Source: Paraburkholderia susongensis (GTDB lineage Bacteria; Pseudomonadota; Gammaproteobacteria; Burkholderiales; Burkholderiaceae). Taken from it: DNA of 64,000 nt. How positions within the stretch are numbered: position 1 is the first letter of the stretch; the number at the start of each line of letters is the position of its first letter. Positions 54,267 to 62,943 of this stretch are shown here, one piece after another. Made by a program: the position numbers and the translations under genes. The DNA is taken from positions 248,001-312,000 of the forward strand of contig NZ_FXAT01000005.1 in assembly GCF_900177725.1 (NCBI RefSeq), in the 5' to 3' direction. Below the pieces are notes generated by a model. The model saw only the letters and a list, made by a program, of their open reading frames with translations. It ran no database searches and had not been told where the DNA came from.

Positions 54267-55262
54267 ATGCCGCTTCGTCTGCCGCCCCTGCCCGCGCTTC
54301 GCTTTTTCGAAGCAGCCGGCAGGCATCAAAGTTTCAAGCTCGCCGCCGCCGAACTCAACGTCACGCCGAGCGCGATCAGTCATGGCATCGTCGGTCTCGA
54401 AGCGGCGCTCGGCGTCGAGCTGTTCGTGCGCGAGCCGCGCGGCATCTCGCTGACGGCGTCGGGCGCCGACTATCTCTCGTACGTCTCCGAGGCGTTTTCG
54501 CTGATTGCGATCGGCACGCAGCGTCTGCCGAATCATCGCGCGGATCGGCCCATTGCGCTCAGTTGCGCGCCGACCTTCGCGTCGCGCTGGCTGCTGCCGC
54601 GTCTCGCCGGTTTCCGCGCGCGCTGGCCGAACGTGAATGTGAGCGTCGACACCTCGCACCGCCAGGTGGGTTTTCCGGTCGACGGCTTCGACTTCGCGAT
54701 CCGCATGAGCCGCGCACCGGTTGCCGGCACCGCATGGACGCGCCTGTTCGGCGAGCGCTTCGTGCCCGTGTGCAGCCCGGCTTACCTCGAGACGCTGCGC
54801 GAGACGCGGAGTGACGAGCAGGACAACGGGCAAGGCAGCGGGCAAGTCAACGTCAGTTTGCGGCACGCGACGCTGATTCACGTGAACGCCGCGAGCGAAG
54901 ACTGGCAGGCGTGGCTCGACGCGACGGGCACTGACGGCACCGACGGCACCGGCGGCACCGACGGTATCGACACAAACGGCGGCCTGCGCGTCGACACGAT
55001 CCAGCTCGCGTTCGAAGCGGCCAGCATGGGCCTCGGCGTTGCACTCGGCCGCAGACCGCTCGTCGATAGCGATCTCGCGCGCGGCGCACTCGTCGAAGCA
55101 TGCGCCAACACGATTGCGTCGACCACCGCTTACTGGCTGGTCAGCGCCGAAAATGCGGAAAGCGCAATCCGCCGGCCGGAGCTTGCGGACTTCAAGCGCT
55201 GGCTCGTCGGCGAGGCCGCGCAGTTCGACACGCAAGCCGCGACGCAGGAGGCGCACAGGTGA
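54267..55262 (+). CDS. LysR family regulator (GcvA-like) with repeat insert
   Basis: A 331-residue LysR protein starting LPPLPALRFFEAAGRHQSFKLAAAELNV as in the GcvA branch, with AISHGIVGLEAALGVELF as the recognition region. The effector domain contains an unusual Gly-Thr-Asp-rich insertion (about residues 221-235) encoded by 9-bp repeats, between the lobes. GGGGAA precedes the ATG at 54267. It is followed 83 bases later by the MFS gene, which it may regulate, and is divergent from DUF899. Confidence 0.88.
   Translation: MPLRLPPLPALRFFEAAGRHQSFKLAAAELNVTPSAISHGIVGLEAALGVELFVREPRGISLTASGADYLSYVSEAFSLIAIGTQRLPNHRADRPIALSCAPTFASRWLLPRLAGFRARWPNVNVSVDTSHRQVGFPVDGFDFAIRMSRAPVAGTAWTRLFGERFVPVCSPAYLETLRETRSDEQDNGQGSGQVNVSLRHATLIHVNAASEDWQAWLDATGTDGTDGTGGTDGIDTNGGLRVDTIQLAFEAASMGLGVALGRRPLVDSDLARGALVEACANTIASTTAYWLVSAENAESAIRRPELADFKRWLVGEAAQFDTQAATQEAHR
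54927..54971. repeat. 9-bp tandem repeats within the LysR gene
   Basis: Five units of GGCACCGAC type start at 54927, 54936, 54945, 54954 and 54963 (two are perfect). They encode GTD-GTD-GTG-GTD-GID in frame. A slippage-prone insertion in a non-core loop. Confidence 0.8.
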
Positions 55263-55344
55263 GCCATGCTCACCTGTCGTCGAAAACTTTTCTTTTGCTG
55301 CCTATGCGGCGGACTGCGACCATGGCGCTCAAGGAGAACCCGCC

Positions 55345-56607
55345 ATGTCGACCGCCAACAGCAAGCGCCACACGCTCGCCCTTCATCCGACCACGACCAC
55401 GCTCGTGATCGTCGCTGGCGCGCTCATCCTGAGCGCGGCAATGGGCATCCGCCAAACCTTCGGGCTCTTCATCGGCCCGTTTTCGTACGATCGCGGCGTG
55501 CCGGTCACGCAGATCGCGTTCGCCATCGCGCTGCACAACCTCGTGTGGGGCTTCGCTCAGCCGTTCGCAGGCGCGGCCGCGGACCGCTACGGCTCGGCGC
55601 CGGTGGTCGCGTTCGGCGCAACGACGTTCGCGGCCGGCCTCGGGCTTTCGGCGGTCGCGCCTGGTGGCGCACTGCTGATCGTCGGCATGGGGCTGCTGGT
55701 CGGGATCGGTGTGAGCTGTACGACGTTCGGCGTCGTATTGCCGGCAATCGGCCGCGTCGCATCGCCGGAAAAACGCAGTCTGGCGATGGGGCTCGTCAGT
55801 GCTGGCGGCTCCGCGGGACAGGTGCTGATGGTGCCGCTCGTGCAAGGTATTCGCCTGAACGCGGGCATTGCGACCTCATTGTTCGTGCTGGCGTTCCTGA
55901 TGCTGTTGATCGCGCCGCTCGGCATCGTGCTCGACCGGCGCGCCCAGGCGCGTGCCACCGCTCAGACACACGAAGCGCCCGCCGCCTCGCTGCGCAAGGT
56001 ATTCGCACAAGCCGTGCGGCATCGCGGCTATCGTCTGCTGACGCTCGGCTTCTTCACCTGCGGTTTCCAGCTCGCGTTCATCGCAACGCATCTGCCCGGG
56101 TATCTGACGCTCTGCCATATGCCGATCGGGCTCGGCGCCACCGCGCTCGCGCTGATCGGCCTCTTCAACATGGCGGGTAGCTGGGCGTGCGGCTGGCTGG
56201 GCGGCCGGTTCCGGCAGCATCATGTGCTCGGGTGGCTCTATCTGATTCGCAGCGCGACGATCGGCGCGTTCTTCGTGTTGCCGAAAAGCGCCACCTCCGT
56301 GGTGATGTTCGCGGCCGTAATGGGGCTCACGTGGCTCGGCACCGTGCCGCTTACGAGTGGTCTCGTCGCGAAGGTATTCGGCACACGCCATCTCGGCAGC
56401 CTGTTCGGCGTCTGCTTTCTGAGCCATCAGATCGGCTCGTTTCTCGGCGCGTGGCTAGGCGGCCTCGCGTTCGATCTGACCGGCTCGTATTCGCTGCTTT
56501 GGGAAGCGACGGTTGCCGCCGGCCTGATCGCCGCCATGCTGCATTTTCCGATCGACGACACGGCGGTGAGCATGCCCTCGTCACGCGCCGAACCCGCACG
56601 AGCCTGA
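55345..56607 (+). CDS. MFS transporter
   Basis: A 420-residue 12-helix major facilitator superfamily permease of the inner membrane. The N-terminal helices include GALILSAAMGIRQTFGLFIGP, and helix 2/3 loop has FAGAAADRYGS (DRxGS-type loop). It resembles monocarboxylate/oxalate-formate antiporter-like MFS proteins. AAGGAG precedes the ATG at 55345. It follows the LysR gene, so inducible uptake or efflux of a small acid is likely; the substrate is unknown. Confidence 0.88.
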   Translation: MSTANSKRHTLALHPTTTTLVIVAGALILSAAMGIRQTFGLFIGPFSYDRGVPVTQIAFAIALHNLVWGFAQPFAGAAADRYGSAPVVAFGATTFAAGLGLSAVAPGGALLIVGMGLLVGIGVSCTTFGVVLPAIGRVASPEKRSLAMGLVSAGGSAGQVLMVPLVQGIRLNAGIATSLFVLAFLMLLIAPLGIVLDRRAQARATAQTHEAPAASLRKVFAQAVRHRGYRLLTLGFFTCGFQLAFIATHLPGYLTLCHMPIGLGATALALIGLFNMAGSWACGWLGGRFRQHHVLGWLYLIRSATIGAFFVLPKSATSVVMFAAVMGLTWLGTVPLTSGLVAKVFGTRHLGSLFGVCFLSHQIGSFLGAWLGGLAFDLTGSYSLLWEATVAAGLIAAMLHFPIDDTAVSMPSSRAEPARA

Positions 56608-56646
56608 TGCAAACCGCTACGGATCCCGAAGCAATTTCAGCCGATG

Positions 56647-57252
56647 CTATTTTTTCGGCGCATCCGCTGCGGCTTTCGGCACCCGGCCCATCAGAAAGAA
56701 CTCGTCGTTCGGACGCATCGAGATCACGTTAGCCATACGGTTCGACAAGCCGAAGAATGCGGTAATGGCCGCGATGTCCCAGATGTCCTCGTCGGTAAAA
56801 CCGTGCCCGCGCAGGACCTGAAAATCGTCCTCGCCGACCGTGCCCGAAGCGCGGCACACCTTCAGCGCGAAATCGAGCATCGCTTTCTGGCGCTCGGTGA
56901 TATCGGCCTTGCGATGATTGACCGCAACCTGATCGGCGAGCAAGGGCGCCTTCTCGTAGATGCGTAGAATCGCGCCGTGCGCGACCACGCAGTAGAGACA
57001 CTCGTTGACCGCGCTCGTCGCGACCACGATCATCTCGCGCTCGCCTTTCGTGAGCCCACCTTCTTTCAGCATCAGCGCGTCGTGATAGGCAAAGAACGCG
57101 CGGAATTCATCGGGCCGATGCGCGAGCGTCAGGAACACGTTCGGCACGAAACCCGCCTTCTCCTGCACTTCGAGAATGCGGGCGCTGATGTCCGCGGGCC
57201 ATTCGCCCGGCTCGGGCACCGGGTAGCGGCTGATGGGCTGAAGTGTTGCCAT
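56647..57252 (-). CDS. carboxymuconolactone decarboxylase/AhpD-like peroxidase-related protein
   Basis: A 201-residue alkylhydroperoxidase AhpD-like protein. The active motif is Glu-Cys85-Leu-Tyr-Cys88-Val-Val-Ala-His92, the AhpD disulfide plus proton relay. Length and the FVPNVFLTLAHRPDEFRAFF segment match the uncharacterised peroxidase-related subfamily. It probably reduces peroxides or helps maintain redox balance. It converges with the MFS gene; 262 bases separate it from the DedA gene. Confidence 0.88.
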   Translation of the reverse strand: MATLQPISRYPVPEPGEWPADISARILEVQEKAGFVPNVFLTLAHRPDEFRAFFAYHDALMLKEGGLTKGEREMIVVATSAVNECLYCVVAHGAILRIYEKAPLLADQVAVNHRKADITERQKAMLDFALKVCRASGTVGEDDFQVLRGHGFTDEDIWDIAAITAFFGLSNRMANVISMRPNDEFFLMGRVPKAAADAPKK

Positions 57253-57514
57253 GTGCTGTCTCCGTTATGTCTGTAAGTGCATGAGGATCATTGTAGCAAC
57301 CCCTCTCGACGCCGGTTGCGCCGGGCGCGCGCCCTTTCACGACGTCTACCCGCTACCTGTGCTTAAATCGGTCTTTCGCACCGGCGTGCATGCCTGTTGC
57401 CGCGAGGCTGCTCGCACCACCCCGTGCCTGCTCGTGCCACTCGTGTCACGAGCAGGCCGGACGCGGACGACTTCCCTTTCCCTTTCCTTTCATTGCGATC
57501 TCAGGAGCGCGGTT

Positions 57515-58534
57515 GTGTGGCATTTTCCGGTTGCTATTCCAGCTTCTCTCGGTGTGTGGGCCGTGTTCATGAGCGTGCTCATCACGCAACTCGGCATGCC
57601 GGTTCCGGCTGCGCCGATGCTGATTCTCGGTGGAACCATGGCTGCCATGGGACAGACTTCGTACGTCAATGTGGTGTGCGCGGCGGTCGGCGCCACGCTG
57701 ATCGCCGACTCGCTGTGGTTTTTCACGGGGCGCGCGTATGGCCGCCGTCTGCTGAATTACCTCGTGCGCTTCTCTCTTTCCCTGGACACGACCGTGCGCG
57801 TCACGCGCAACACCTATGAACGCTACGGCGCGCCGATTCTCACGGTCGCGAAGTTTATGCCCGGTCTCGGGCTGATTTCCGCGCCGCTGCTTGGCACGAC
57901 AGCGATCAGTGCCGCCGTGTTCCTGTGGTGGGATCTGGTCGGCGCCACGCTGTGGGCGAGCGCGTGGGTGATCGGCGGGGGCGCGTTGCACGATCAGATC
58001 GTGCAACTGATACTGCTCGTGCGGAACAACGGCGGCACGATCGCCGATACGTTCGCGGCGATCTTCGCAGCGGTACTGCTCTATCGCTGGCTGCGCCGTC
58101 TGCAGTTTCGCCGCTGGCTCGCGCATGTACGCATTTCGCCCGAACAGCTCGACGCAATGATGAAATCGAACGAGCCGCCGCTGATTCTCGATGCCCGGCC
58201 AAACGCGGTGCGCGAGAAGGAATCGCATCGGATTGCCGGCGCGCGGCCGCTCGATCTCGATTCGCCCGATCCGATTCATCCGGAGTTGCTGAAGCGGCCG
58301 ATCGTCGTCTATTGCGTGTGCCCCAACGAAGCGACAGCGAAGCGTATCGTCAAACAATTGCATCGCAAGAACATCCATAATGTTCGCGCGCTGAAGGGCG
58401 GCCTCGATGCGTGGGAGAAACGCGGTTACCCTGTCGAGCCGCTGCCGCCCGACTTCAATACGGCGATGGCGCATATTCTCGAAGACAAAAGCAACGAAGG
58501 CGAATACACGGTGCGCGCGCGACTTGCGGAGTGA
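57515..58534 (+). CDS. DedA (VTT domain) membrane protein fused to a rhodanese domain
   Basis: A 339-residue fusion. The N-terminal DedA part (about 1-190) has several membrane segments, with FMPGLGLISAPLLGTT and the conserved GRAYGRR loop (FTGRAYGRRLL). The C-terminal rhodanese domain (about 210-320) has EQLDAMMKSNEPPLILDARP and active Cys in IVVYCVCPNEATAKR. DedA proteins are tied to membrane homeostasis or phospholipid flipping. The GTG at 57515 has AGGAG seven bases upstream; long in-frame sequence before it is low-quality and rejected. Confidence 0.87.
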   Translation: MWHFPVAIPASLGVWAVFMSVLITQLGMPVPAAPMLILGGTMAAMGQTSYVNVVCAAVGATLIADSLWFFTGRAYGRRLLNYLVRFSLSLDTTVRVTRNTYERYGAPILTVAKFMPGLGLISAPLLGTTAISAAVFLWWDLVGATLWASAWVIGGGALHDQIVQLILLVRNNGGTIADTFAAIFAAVLLYRWLRRLQFRRWLAHVRISPEQLDAMMKSNEPPLILDARPNAVREKESHRIAGARPLDLDSPDPIHPELLKRPIVVYCVCPNEATAKRIVKQLHRKNIHNVRALKGGLDAWEKRGYPVEPLPPDFNTAMAHILEDKSNEGEYTVRARLAE

Positions 58535-58605
58535 GCATCGTCCGTGCCGCTACGCTTCGACTTTGCCCCCGCCACGAACAGCCGGAACACCATTCCCCTA
58601 CGCGC

Positions 58606-58758
58606 CTAACATGCGCGCTCTATATCTTTAGCTGAATCTAATATTTAGTTTTTGCATAGCTCGATGTTAGCCTGAATTCGTCCGGCAGGCGTGCGACCGG
58701 GTAGCGTCTGCTCCCGCGTCCATTCCTCCATCGCAACGAATTTCCACAAGGAGCTAAC
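58606..58758. promoter_or_regulatory. AT-rich promoter region of the organosulfur genes
   Basis: It includes the palindrome CTAA-TAT-TTAG (58638-58648) and a 7-bp inverted pair CTAACAT (58606) and ATGTTAG (58664), before AAGGAG and the GTG start at 58759. It looks like a controlled promoter; a CysB/Cbl-type activator is possible. Confidence 0.4.
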
Positions 58759-59835
58759 GTGAGCGTCGAATTCATCGGCATGATCCAGCAGCGCAAGGTA
58801 TCGGAAACGCATGCGCCGCAAGGTCCCGCGATCGATACCGAGTACGTGCGCGCATTTGCGCAGGCGCACGAAAACGCGGGCTTCAATCGCATTCTCGTGC
58901 CGCACAGCTCGACGAGTCCCGACGCGACCATCACGATCGCTTACGCGGCCAGCGTGACATCGCGCGTGCATTTCATGCTCGCGCACCGGCCCGGTTTTGT
59001 CGCGCCGACGCTGGCGGCCAGACAGATTGCGACGCTCGATCACTTCTCGGGCGGCCGGCTCGCGGTGCACTTCATCTCCGGCGGCAGCGACGAAGACCAG
59101 CGTCGCGACGGCGACTTTCTGAGCCACGACGAGCGTTACGCGCGCACCGACGAGTATCTGCAGATCCTGCGCCGCGTGTGGACCGAAGATCGCCCGTTCG
59201 ATCACGAGGGCCGCTTCTACCGCGTCGAAAAGGCCTTCTCCGAAGTCAAACCCAAACAGTCGCCGCATGTGCCGATCTATTTCGGCGGCGCATCCGAACC
59301 GGCGCTCGCGGTCGCGGGCAAACACGCGGACGTCTACGCGCTATGGGGCGAGTCGAAGCAGCAGGTTCACGAACAGGTGACGCGCGTGCGTGCCGAAGCC
59401 GCGAAACATGGCCGCAACGTGCGCTTCTCGGTCTCCTTCCGTCCCATTCTCGCGTCGACGGAAAAAGCCGCATGGGAGCGCGCCGAACACATTCTCGAAG
59501 AAACGCGCCGCCTGCGGGTCAAGCAAGGCTTCGCGCGTGGCGGGCCGCAACAGAGCGAAGGCGCGCGGCGTCTACTCGCGGCCGCGGGCGACGGCGTGCG
59601 CGCGGACGAGCGTCTATGGACAGCCGTCGCGCGAGAGATCGGCGGCCGCTCGAATTCGACCGCGCTCGTTGGCACGCCGGCGCTCGTCGCGCAGACACTC
59701 GCCGAATACCATGCACTGGGCGTCACGACGTTTCTGATCCGCGGCTTCGATCCGCTCGAAGATGCGATCGACTACGGCCGCGAACTGATTCCCGCGACGC
59801 GCGAACTCACGTCGCGCGCACGTCACGCGGCATGA
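58759..59835 (+). CDS. LLM class flavin-dependent oxidoreductase (SsuD-like monooxygenase)
   Basis: A 358-residue luciferase-like FMN-dependent monooxygenase of the SsuD alkanesulfonate group. AYAASVTSRVHFMLAHRPGF and GGSDEDQRRDGDFLSHDERY are typical. It should use FMNH2 from a reductase to cleave a C-S bond in alkanesulfonates or sulfones. GTG at 58759 has AAGGAG eight bases before. It leads a run with class II aldolase, cysteine dioxygenase-like and rhodanese genes; SsuABC transport genes and a flavin reductase are not in view. Confidence 0.88.
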   Translation: MSVEFIGMIQQRKVSETHAPQGPAIDTEYVRAFAQAHENAGFNRILVPHSSTSPDATITIAYAASVTSRVHFMLAHRPGFVAPTLAARQIATLDHFSGGRLAVHFISGGSDEDQRRDGDFLSHDERYARTDEYLQILRRVWTEDRPFDHEGRFYRVEKAFSEVKPKQSPHVPIYFGGASEPALAVAGKHADVYALWGESKQQVHEQVTRVRAEAAKHGRNVRFSVSFRPILASTEKAAWERAEHILEETRRLRVKQGFARGGPQQSEGARRLLAAAGDGVRADERLWTAVAREIGGRSNSTALVGTPALVAQTLAEYHALGVTTFLIRGFDPLEDAIDYGRELIPATRELTSRARHAA

Positions 59836-59854
59836 AAGGGAGCGCGACGAGATC

Positions 59855-60670
59855 ATGAGCACCGTACTCACCGATACGCCTTCGCTTGCGTTTCGCCCCA
59901 CGCCGCTGCGCAAATTCTGGTTCGACGACGACACCGAGCCGTCCCGCTCGCTCGTGCAGGAACGTCTGCACCGGCAGCAGCGTCTTGCCGGCGCATTCCG
60001 TCTGTTCGCGCGCTATGGCTTTGCGCAGGGTCTCGCCGGCCACATCACCGCGCGGGACCCCGAATGGACCGATCATTTCTGGGTCAATCCGCTTGGCCGG
60101 CATTTCGGCCGCATTCGCGTGTCGGACCTGCTGCTCGTCAACAGTCACGGCGAAATCGTGATCGGCGACGGTCCCGTGAATCAGGCCGCGTTTGCGATTC
60201 ATGCGGCGATTCACGAAGCGCGGCCCGACGTGGTCGCGGCGGCGCATACGCATTCGCTATATGGCAAGGCGTGGTCGACGCTCGGCCGCAAGCTCGATCC
60301 TCTGACCCAGGACTCCTGCGCGTTTTACGAAGACCACGCACTATTCGACGATTTTCGCGGCGTCGTGCTCGACACCACGGAAGGCGCACGCATTGCCGAA
60401 GCGCTCGGCTCGCACAAGGCCGTGGTCCTGAAGAACCACGGCATCCTCACGGCGGGCCCGTCGGTCGAAGCGGCCGCATGGTGGTATATCGCACTCGAAA
60501 ACGCGTGCCACACCCAGTTGCTCGCGCAGGCAGCCGGCACGCCACAGCCGATTCCGCACGACATGGCCGCCTTGACGCATCAGCAGGTGGGCCGCGCGAA
60601 CGGCGCGCGGCATGCATTCGAGAGCCTGTATGAAGGGCTCGTCGAAGCCGAACCGGAACTGCTCGACTGA
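59855..60670 (+). CDS. class II aldolase/adducin family protein
   Basis: A 271-residue metal-dependent protein of the fuculose-aldolase fold. HITARDPEWTDHFWVNPLGRHF and VVAAAHTHSLYGKAW contain the His metal ligands, and VVLKNHGILTAG is the third-His block. In this family's operons these enzymes act on sulfur-containing or hydroxy acids. It overlaps the next gene by one base (TGATG) and lies 19 bases after the monooxygenase, so one operon. Confidence 0.85.
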   Translation: MSTVLTDTPSLAFRPTPLRKFWFDDDTEPSRSLVQERLHRQQRLAGAFRLFARYGFAQGLAGHITARDPEWTDHFWVNPLGRHFGRIRVSDLLLVNSHGEIVIGDGPVNQAAFAIHAAIHEARPDVVAAAHTHSLYGKAWSTLGRKLDPLTQDSCAFYEDHALFDDFRGVVLDTTEGARIAEALGSHKAVVLKNHGILTAGPSVEAAAWWYIALENACHTQLLAQAAGTPQPIPHDMAALTHQQVGRANGARHAFESLYEGLVEAEPELLD

Positions 60671-61248
60671 TGGCTATTCATAAACTGCGCCGCTTTGTCG
60701 GCGAGATTGCCTCTTTAGTCGATTCCGCCATCGACTCCGATACCGGCGAAGCCGAACTGCTCGAACAAGGCGCGCACGCGCTACGCGAGCTGATCCGGGT
60801 CGACGACTGGCTTGCGGACGCCTACGCGCAGCCGTCCGCCGAGCGTTATCAGCAATTCCTGCTGTACGCCGATCCGCGCCAGCGCTTCAGCGTCGTCAGC
60901 TTCGTGTGGGGACCGGGGCAACAGACGCCGATTCACGACCACACCGTGTGGGGTTTGATCGGCGTGCTGCGCGGCGCCGAACTCGCCACGCCCTATGCCC
61001 GAAACGACGACGGCTCGCTGCGTCAAACCGGCGCCGAGGTGCGTCTCGAAGCGGGCGACGTCGAAGCGGTGTCGCCAGCGATCGGCGACATTCACCGCGT
61101 GCGCAACGCGTATGACGACCGCACCTCGATCAGCATTCACGTGTATGGCGCGAACATCGGCGCGGTACGCCGCTCTACCTATGCACCCGACGGCTTGCCG
61201 AAGCCGTTCATGTCCGGCTACTCGAACGAAACGCTCCCGAATATCTAG
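60670..61248 (+). CDS. cysteine dioxygenase family cupin
   Basis: A 192-residue cupin thiol dioxygenase. Iron ligands are His89 and His91 (PIHDHTVWGLIG) and His142 (DIHRVRNA), the 3-His facial site of cysteine/3-mercaptopropionate dioxygenases, with Tyr159 in HVYGANIG near the C-terminus. It oxidises a thiol to a sulfinate using O2. The bacterial branch with Arg/Gln in the active site often prefers 3-mercaptopropionate, so cysteine is not assumed. Start overlaps the aldolase stop. Confidence 0.87.
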   Translation: MAIHKLRRFVGEIASLVDSAIDSDTGEAELLEQGAHALRELIRVDDWLADAYAQPSAERYQQFLLYADPRQRFSVVSFVWGPGQQTPIHDHTVWGLIGVLRGAELATPYARNDDGSLRQTGAEVRLEAGDVEAVSPAIGDIHRVRNAYDDRTSISIHVYGANIGAVRRSTYAPDGLPKPFMSGYSNETLPNI

Positions 61249-61274
61249 TACCTCAGCAAGGAACTGCATCATTC

Positions 61275-62882
61275 ATGACGACCTATCCGGTTCGCACCTA
61301 TGAGGACGTGCGCGAAGCGCTGCTCGCACGCCGCGAAATCGCGCTGCTCGATGTGCGTGAAGAAGACCCGCACGCGCAGGCTCATCCGCTTTTTGCGGCC
61401 AATTTCCCGCTCTCGAAGCTCGAACTCGATGCCTATACGCGTCTGCCGCGCCGCGACGTGCCGATCGTTCTGTTCGACAACGGCGAAGGACTCGCCGCGC
61501 GCGCGGCCGGCAAGCTCGCAGCGCTTGGCTACACCCATGTCGCGTTGCTCGCGGGCGGTCTCGACGGCTGGATTCGCGCGGGCGGCGAAGTGTTTCGCGA
61601 CGTGAACGTGCCGAGCAAGGCATTCGGCGAATTCGTCGAAGCGCGGCGGCACACACCTTCGCTCTCGGCTGAAACGGTGGAAACGCTGCTGAAGAACGGC
61701 GACGACGTCGTGGTGCTCGACGCGCGCCGCTTCGACGAATACCAGACCATGAACATCCCCGGCAGCATCAGCGTGCCCGGCGCCGAACTCGCGTTGCGCG
61801 CGCGAGCGCTCGCGCCGAATCCCGGCACACGCGTGATCGTCAACTGCGCGGGCCGCACGCGCAGCATCATCGGCGCGCAATCGCTCGTCAACGCGGGGTT
61901 GCCGAATCCGGTCGCGGCGCTGCGCAACGGCACGATCGGCTGGACGCTCGCGGGACAGACACTCGAACACGGCAGCGACCGGCAATTCGATCCGCCGGCC
62001 GGACTCGATGCTCAGAATCTCGCCGCTTCGCGCAATGCGGCGCGCGCACTGGCCGACCGTGCAGGTGTAAGCCGCACGACGCTCGACGAAGCTGCGCGCT
62101 GGGCTGCCGAATCGTCGCGAACGACCTATCGCTTCGACGTGCGCACGCCCGCCGAATACGAGCATGCGCACGCACCGGGCTTTCAGGGCGCACCCGGCGG
62201 CCAGCTCGTTCAGGAAACCGACATGTTCGCGCCCGTGCGCGGTGCGCGCGTCGTGCTGTTCGACGACGACGGCGTGCGCGCGAACATGACGGCCTCATGG
62301 CTCGCACAGATGAACATCGAGGTGTACGTGGTCGACAGCGCAGCCGCGCCGGAGCTCACCGCGAGCGGCGCGTGGCGCGGCGCAAAGCCTGATCCGGCGC
62401 CAACGTCCACCGTGTCCGCCGAGGAACTGGCCTCGCTCATTGCCGACGCTTCCAGCAACACCATCGTGATCGACGTCACGGCCAGCGCGAATCACGTGAA
62501 GGCCCATATTCCGGGCGCTTACTGGATCGTGCGCTCGCGCCTGTCCAACGACGCCGACGATCTGCGCGCGCTGCCCGATGCGAAACGCTACGTGGTCACG
62601 TGCGCGACGAGTGCGCTTGCGCCCTTCGCGGCACCGGAAATCGCGGCGCTGACGGGTAAGCCCGTGCATGTGCTCGAAGGCGGCACGTCGGCATGGATTC
62701 GTGCGGGCCTGCCCACCGAAGCCGGTGACGCGCGCCTCGCTTCACCGCGCATCGATCGCTACCGGCGTCCGTATGAAGGCACCGGCAACGCGCGCGAGGC
62801 GATGAACGCGTATCTGGAATGGGAGTACGGCCTTGTCGCGCAACTCGATCGCGATGGCACGCACGGCTTCTTCGTGATCTGA
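61275..62882 (+). CDS. four-domain rhodanese-like sulfurtransferase
   Basis: A 535-residue protein of four rhodanese repeats (about 1-110, 130-230, 265-370, 380-490). The active loop has Cys in domain 2 (Cys191, VNCAGRTRS) and domain 4 (Cys443, VTCATSALA). Domains 1 and 3 have Asp instead (LFDNGEG and LFDDDGV), so they are probably structural. Sulfur transfer from thiosulfate- or sulfite-type donors fits the preceding organosulfur enzymes. A C-terminal ~45 residues lie outside the repeats. It ends the run, converging with LysR. Confidence 0.88.
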   Translation: MTTYPVRTYEDVREALLARREIALLDVREEDPHAQAHPLFAANFPLSKLELDAYTRLPRRDVPIVLFDNGEGLAARAAGKLAALGYTHVALLAGGLDGWIRAGGEVFRDVNVPSKAFGEFVEARRHTPSLSAETVETLLKNGDDVVVLDARRFDEYQTMNIPGSISVPGAELALRARALAPNPGTRVIVNCAGRTRSIIGAQSLVNAGLPNPVAALRNGTIGWTLAGQTLEHGSDRQFDPPAGLDAQNLAASRNAARALADRAGVSRTTLDEAARWAAESSRTTYRFDVRTPAEYEHAHAPGFQGAPGGQLVQETDMFAPVRGARVVLFDDDGVRANMTASWLAQMNIEVYVVDSAAAPELTASGAWRGAKPDPAPTSTVSAEELASLIADASSNTIVIDVTASANHVKAHIPGAYWIVRSRLSNDADDLRALPDAKRYVVTCATSALAPFAAPEIAALTGKPVHVLEGGTSAWIRAGLPTEAGDARLASPRIDRYRRPYEGTGNAREAMNAYLEWEYGLVAQLDRDGTHGFFVI

Positions 62883-62943
62883 ACGGCGCATGCGGTGCTG
62901 GCGATATAACGCACAACCACAACGCCCGCCCGCATCGACGCGC

